This document shows, one piece after another, positions 6,347-9,407 of a stretch of DNA of 9,407 nt. The notes beneath the pieces are model-generated. The model was not told the DNA's origin and searched no databases. It saw only the letters and a program-made list of their open reading frames with translations. The translations under genes were made by a program, and so were the position numbers. Origin of the DNA: Betaproteobacteria bacterium (lineage in GTDB: Bacteria > Pseudomonadota > Gammaproteobacteria > Burkholderiales > SG8-41); NCBI GenBank assembly GCA_021732805.1, contig JAKFUJ010000070.1:1-9407 (forward strand), given 5' to 3'. Position 1 is the stretch's first letter, and every line of letters begins with the position of its first letter.

Positions 6347-7321
6347 ATGTTAAGACTAATTTCGATTATTGCCGCCATTGCGGCGGTTGGTGTTGCGGGT
6401 GGTGGTGCTGCGCAGGACTATCCGACGCGGACGGTTTCACTGATCGTGCCGTTTGCAGCCGGCGGTCCGACCGACACGCTGGCGCGCAATCTGGCGCAGC
6501 ACATGACCAAGACGCTGAAGCAGCAGGTCATTGTTGAAAACCGTGCCGGGGCCGGCGGCACACTGGCTGCAAACGTGGTCGCCAAATCAAAGCCCGACGG
6601 TTACCAGATACTGATCGCACACATCGGCATGTCCACCGCACCGGCGCTGTACCGCAAGCTGCCCTTCAATCCGCTGACCGATTTTGAGTACATCGGCCAG
6701 GTTGCCGACGTGCCGATGACGCTGATTGCACGCACCGGACTGCCGCCCGACAATTACAAGGACTTCGTGACCTATGTGAAGGCCAACAAGGACAAGCTCA
6801 ACATGGGCAATGCCGGTCTCGGTGCGGCTTCGCATCTGTGCGGATTGCTGTTCATGTCGCGCATCGAAGCCAATATCCAGACCATTCCGTACCAGGGCAC
6901 CGGTCCGGCGATGGCGGCGCTGATGGGCAACCAGGTCGACCTGATGTGCGACCAGACCACCAACACCACCGGCGCCATCCAGGCGGGGCGCGTCAAAGTA
7001 TTCGGAGTTACGACCAGGAAGCGTGTGCCGTCACTTCAATTCATACCCACCTTGCACGAGCAGGGCCTGAAGGATTTTGAGGTTGCAGTGTGGCACGGAC
7101 TGTACGTCGCCAAGGGCACACCGAAGCCGGTACTCGACAAGCTGAATGCGACGCTGTTGGCGGCAATCAAGGATCCGCAGTTTCGTGAGTCGCTGGCAAA
7201 ATTGGGCGCTGATGCGGTTACGCCGGATCGGGCGACACCCGAATCGCTGGTGAAACATCTGAAGGCCGAAATCGAAAAGTGGGGACCGATCATCAAAAAG
7301 GCCGGCGTTTACGCAGACTGA
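6347..7321 (+). CDS. Bug/TctC-family periplasmic solute-binding protein
   Basis: Bug proteins bind small carboxylates and similar solutes in the periplasm. Some deliver them to TctAB-type membrane transporters, while many are encoded alone and their ligands are unknown. The 324 residues include a signal peptide (about 1-22, hydrophobic, ending GGGAA before QDYPTR). Family motifs follow: IVPFAAGGPTD (33-43), VENRAGAGG (63-71), an internal MGNAGLGAASHL (153-164), PYQGTGPAMAAL (181-192) and GLYVAKGTPKPVLDKL (251-266). Length and start fit the family, and AGGA six bases upstream supports the ATG. No TctA or TctB gene is adjacent, and a strong terminator follows, so it is probably a single-gene unit. 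The ligand cannot be told from sequence. The next operon encodes a molybdenum hydroxylase, so a shared substrate is possible but unproven. Confidence 0.93.
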   Translation: MLRLISIIAAIAAVGVAGGGAAQDYPTRTVSLIVPFAAGGPTDTLARNLAQHMTKTLKQQVIVENRAGAGGTLAANVVAKSKPDGYQILIAHIGMSTAPALYRKLPFNPLTDFEYIGQVADVPMTLIARTGLPPDNYKDFVTYVKANKDKLNMGNAGLGAASHLCGLLFMSRIEANIQTIPYQGTGPAMAALMGNQVDLMCDQTTNTTGAIQAGRVKVFGVTTRKRVPSLQFIPTLHEQGLKDFEVAVWHGLYVAKGTPKPVLDKLNATLLAAIKDPQFRESLAKLGADAVTPDRATPESLVKHLKAEIEKWGPIIKKAGVYAD

Positions 7322-7334
7322 CCCGCACACCATC

Positions 7335-7373
7335 AATCCCTCCGCCACCACAGTGTGCCGGAGGGATTTTTTT
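7335..7373 (+). terminator. Strong intrinsic terminator after the Bug-type gene
   Basis: AATCCCTCCG (7335-7344) pairs perfectly with CGGAGGGATT (7359-7368) around a 14-nt loop. The T-run is 7 bases long (7367-7373). It lies 14 bp after the stop codon and separates the binding-protein gene from the next operon. Confidence 0.9.
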
Positions 7374-7396
7374 CGTACCGTAACTGGCATCGCGCA

Positions 7397-7425
7397 TTGA
7401 TTTTCAAGTGGTCTGCCTTTAGAGT
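7397..7425 (+). promoter_or_regulatory. Predicted promoter of the molybdenum hydroxylase operon
   Basis: TTGATT (7397-7402) and TAGAGT (7420-7425) are separated by the preferred 17 bp, and each matches four of six consensus bases. Initiation near 7432 leaves about 18 nt to the first ATG. It sits just after the preceding terminator, where a new promoter is needed. Confidence 0.4.
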
Positions 7426-7449
7426 GGGTCGCTTTTGTGTTGGTAAAAA

Positions 7450-7908
7450 ATGAAATTCAGCGGGGAAATCACGATAGCTGCAAAGCGCGATGCGGTGTTT
7501 GCGAAGTTGCAGGACATCCATTTTTTTGCCTCCTGCATTGACGGTGTGCGCGACCTGACGCCGCTCGATGACACGCGTTTTGATGCGCTGCTTGAAACCA
7601 AAGTTGCATACATGACTTTCAAATTCAAGGTGACGGTGGAGCTGACCGAAGTCATGCCGCCGGAAAGGATTGCCGCGAAAATCGAAGGTGCGCCGATGGG
7701 GCTGGTCGGCCGGCTGACTGCGACATCGGCGACGCGTTTGATCGAAGCGGAAGACAAAACCATCATCCAGTATGAGATCGATACTGCACTGACCGGCAAA
7801 CTGGGCAGCATCGGGCAGCCGGTCCTGAAATCCAAGGCGAAGGATATGGAAAAACAATTCGCGAAAAATCTGGGCGCAGCTTTTGCGACTGCGCAGGGGG
7901 CGGCATGA
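7450..7908 (+). CDS. coxG: CoxG-family SRPBCC protein
   Basis: CoxG-like proteins are small members of the START/SRPBCC fold, encoded with aerobic CO dehydrogenase and related molybdenum hydroxylases. In the CO dehydrogenase system CoxG has been linked to membrane attachment of the enzyme; its role in related clusters is less certain. The 152 residues begin MKFSGEITIAAKRDAVFAKL, the usual opening strand and helix. A beta-rich middle follows (FKFKVTVELTEVMPPERI at 57-74), then the family-like GKLGSIGQPVL (116-126) and a long C-terminal helix. There is no signal peptide or membrane segment. The ribosome-binding site is weak. The stop overlaps the next start (ATGA at 7905-7908), which ties it to the FAD subunit. 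CoxG is used as a family name; the host enzyme need not oxidise CO. Confidence 0.85.
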   Translation: MKFSGEITIAAKRDAVFAKLQDIHFFASCIDGVRDLTPLDDTRFDALLETKVAYMTFKFKVTVELTEVMPPERIAAKIEGAPMGLVGRLTATSATRLIEAEDKTIIQYEIDTALTGKLGSIGQPVLKSKAKDMEKQFAKNLGAAFATAQGAA

Positions 7909-8762
7909 ATCCGTTTGAGCTGGCCGAGCCGCGGTCACTGAAATCCGCATTGAAGCTGCTCGACGCCGGAGATCCATCGGTACGTGTTTTTGGCGGCGGC
8001 ACCGCACTGATGCTGATGATGAAAGCCGGCGTGTTCCAGCCGACGCGGCTGGTCAGCCTGCGCGGCATCGAAAAGCGTTATGCCAAAGTGACGTCGGACA
8101 AGGACGGCGGCCTGCGCATCGGCGCGCTGGTGACGCTGAGTGCGCTGGGTCGCGCGGCAGCCGTCAAAAAGCGCGCGCCGGTGATCATCGATACGCTGCG
8201 CACGCTGTCCAATGTCCGTGTGCGCAACGTCGCCACGCTGGGCGGCCATCTTGCGCACGGCGATCCGCACATGGATCTGCCGCCGGTATTGATGGCGCTG
8301 GATGCGCGGGTGGTGGCGACCACCTCCGCAGGTTCGCGCGAACTGCCTGTTGCTGATCTGTACACCGGATATTACGAAACGGCACTGGCGCAGAACGAAC
8401 TGATCAGCGAGATCATCGTGCCGGCGCAGAGCGGACGGCGCGCGGCCTATATCAAGCTGACCACGCGTGCGGCGGACGACTGGCCTACGCTGGGTATCGC
8501 CGTATCGCTGCAGACCGACGGCAGCGTAGTCCATGATGCGCGGTTCGTGATCAGCGCCGCCACTGAAAAACCGCTGCGTCTGTCGGCGGTGGAGGCGGTG
8601 CTGCGCGGAGCGACCATCAATGATGCCGTGCTGGCGCGTGTCGGCGAAGCCGCTGCGGCGGAAGCGGAGCTGACGGGCGATGTCCACGGTTCGGCTGCTT
8701 ACAAAACAGAATTGCTGCGGGTGTATGCGGTGCGCGCAGTGCGCAAGGCGCTGGCAGTCTGA
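7905..8762 (+). CDS. FAD-binding subunit of a molybdenum hydroxylase (CoxM-like, xanthine dehydrogenase family)
   Basis: This is the medium, flavin-binding subunit of a three-subunit molybdenum hydroxylase; it passes electrons from the iron-sulphur subunit to the acceptor. The 285 residues match the family length. The first FAD-binding glycine-rich motif is FGGGTAL (29-35). The second is TLGGH (111-115) within RNVATLGGHLAHGDP, near the position of TIGGD in CoxM as I recall it. A C-terminal CO-dehydrogenase-flavoprotein-like domain follows (about 180-285). The ATG at 7905 overlaps the coxG stop and has a good AGGGGG ribosome-binding site four bases upstream. The flavin motifs differ slightly from the common AGG and TIGGN forms, but the glycines are kept. 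The molybdenum subunit follows 22 bp after the stop, in the same operon. Confidence 0.93.
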   Translation: MNPFELAEPRSLKSALKLLDAGDPSVRVFGGGTALMLMMKAGVFQPTRLVSLRGIEKRYAKVTSDKDGGLRIGALVTLSALGRAAAVKKRAPVIIDTLRTLSNVRVRNVATLGGHLAHGDPHMDLPPVLMALDARVVATTSAGSRELPVADLYTGYYETALAQNELISEIIVPAQSGRRAAYIKLTTRAADDWPTLGIAVSLQTDGSVVHDARFVISAATEKPLRLSAVEAVLRGATINDAVLARVGEAAAAEAELTGDVHGSAAYKTELLRVYAVRAVRKALAV

Positions 8763-8784
8763 AGTGATTCCGGGGATAAACGTT

Positions 8785-9407
8785 TTGGCAACTACATTGG
8801 GCAGGAACAACACCGGCGCCGCCGAATTTTCCTCGGTCGGCCACTCGATCCCGCGCGTCGAAGGGCGGGCCAAGGTTACCGGCAAGGCCGAGTATGTGCA
8901 CAATCTGCGGTTGCCGGGCATGTTGTATGGCAAGGTGTTTCGCAGCACGGTGGCGCATGGCCGCATCCGCAGCATTGATGTGGCTGCAGCCCGGGCGATG
9001 CCTGGCGTATTCGCGGTCTACACCGCGGCGGACATTCAAAAGCTGATTCCGGAGCCGTACTACGGCCCGGCGTTCCATGACCAGCCTGTGCTGGCGGTGG
9101 ACAAGGTGCATCATGTCGGCGAACCGGTGGCGCTGGTGCTGGCAGCCGATCCGCATGTCGCCGAAGCGGCGGTGCAGTTGATCAGCGCGGATTATGAGGA
9201 ATTGCCCGCAGTATTCGATGAAGTCGAGGCGATGACCTCGAAAGCCGTGGTGCATGAAGTGCTGAAACCCGCCGGCACGTTTCCTGATCTGAAGCATCTT
9301 AAAGACAGGCGCAATACCAATATCGCGCTCGATTTTCATCTGCGCCGCGGCGATGCGCAGAAGGCGTTCGCCGAAGCCGACCATGTGTTCGAACATACCT
9401 TCCGCAC
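8785..9407 (+). CDS. Molybdopterin-binding large subunit of a molybdenum hydroxylase (CoxL-like, N-terminal part, cut by window edge)
   Basis: This is the N-terminus of the catalytic subunit of a xanthine dehydrogenase/aldehyde oxidase family enzyme. I translated about 207 codons by hand; the frame is open to the window end. After a short lead comes the a/b hammerhead domain: IPRVEGRAKVTGKAEY (about 23-38), LRLPGMLYGKVFRST, then MPGVFAVYTAADI, HHVGEPVALVLA and YEELPAVFDEVEA. The start is uncertain. TTG at 8785 has a GGGG Shine-Dalgarno-like run nine bases upstream and gives MATTLGRNN. GTG at 8764, seven codons earlier, has no ribosome-binding site. The active-site loop that separates CO dehydrogenase (AYXCSFR) from other hydroxylases lies outside, so the substrate is open. 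No [2Fe-2S] subunit gene lies before it; it may follow downstream. Confidence 0.9.
   Translation, partial: MATTLGRNNTGAAEFSSVGHSIPRVEGRAKVTGKAEYVHNLRLPGMLYGKVFRSTVAHGRIRSIDVAAARAMPGVFAVYTAADIQKLIPEPYYGPAFHDQPVLAVDKVHHVGEPVALVLAADPHVAEAAVQLISADYEELPAVFDEVEAMTSKAVVHEVLKPAGTFPDLKHLKDRRNTNIALDFHLRRGDAQKAFAEADHVFEHTFR

Noticed and set aside
7935..9396. Two overlapping minus-strand open frames opposite the FAD and molybdenum subunit genes
   Set aside because: The plus strand encodes clear family domains throughout, and the antisense products are low-quality shadow translations.
7450..9407. Firm assignment as a CO dehydrogenase operon
   Set aside because: The active-site loop is outside the window, no small subunit is seen, and CoxG-like genes also accompany other molybdenum hydroxylases.
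1..9407. CRISPR arrays, tRNA or rRNA genes, insertion sequences, phage or defence genes
   Set aside because: By eye I saw no spaced direct repeats, no tRNA-like cloverleaf or rRNA-like sequence, and no transposase, integrase or nuclease-like protein in any frame.

Overview
The window reads as ordinary chromosomal DNA of a GC-rich Gram-negative bacterium, most probably a betaproteobacterium close to Burkholderiales. Outer-membrane biogenesis genes (tamA, tamB) show the Gram-negative envelope. A Bug/TctC-type periplasmic binding protein and a CoxG/CoxM/CoxL-like molybdenum hydroxylase cluster are typical of Burkholderiales. This placement is an inference from gene families and protein resemblance; no rRNA or other marker is present.

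Left part (1-4537, minus strand): read right to left, typA (ribosome-associated translational GTPase) comes first, then after about 226 bp tamA (Omp85-family outer-membrane protein), then tamB after a single base (inner-membrane-anchored translocation and assembly subunit, cut by the window edge). TamA and TamB together form the translocation and assembly module that spans the envelope. A clear extended -10 element lies inside the longest possible typA reading frame, so translation most likely starts at GTG 4501.

Centre (4502-6293): a divergent control region of about 436 bp separates typA from a plus-strand DEAD-box RNA helicase of RhlE/SrmB type. A perfect TATAAT lies about 280 bp before the helicase ATG, which implies a leader of about 270 nt. 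The leader contains at least five perfect or near-perfect hairpins and a possible 9-residue upstream reading frame. This is the most interesting non-coding stretch. A GC-rich hairpin follows the helicase gene.

Right part (6294-9407, plus strand): a single Bug-type solute-binding protein gene has a 12-bp palindrome over its predicted transcription start and Shine-Dalgarno sequence, and it is closed by a strong intrinsic terminator. A new promoter-like sequence then leads into a tight operon: a CoxG-family (SRPBCC) protein, an FAD-binding CoxM-like subunit (4-nt overlap) and the start of a CoxL-like molybdopterin subunit cut by the window edge. No [2Fe-2S] small subunit is visible, and the substrate cannot be read from this part of the enzyme.

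I found no tRNA, rRNA, CRISPR array, insertion sequence, phage or defence genes. The window is mostly housekeeping, and I see no clear novel multi-gene system. The items most worth a second look are the helicase leader, the operator-like palindrome before the Bug gene, and the molybdenum hydroxylase operon of unknown substrate.
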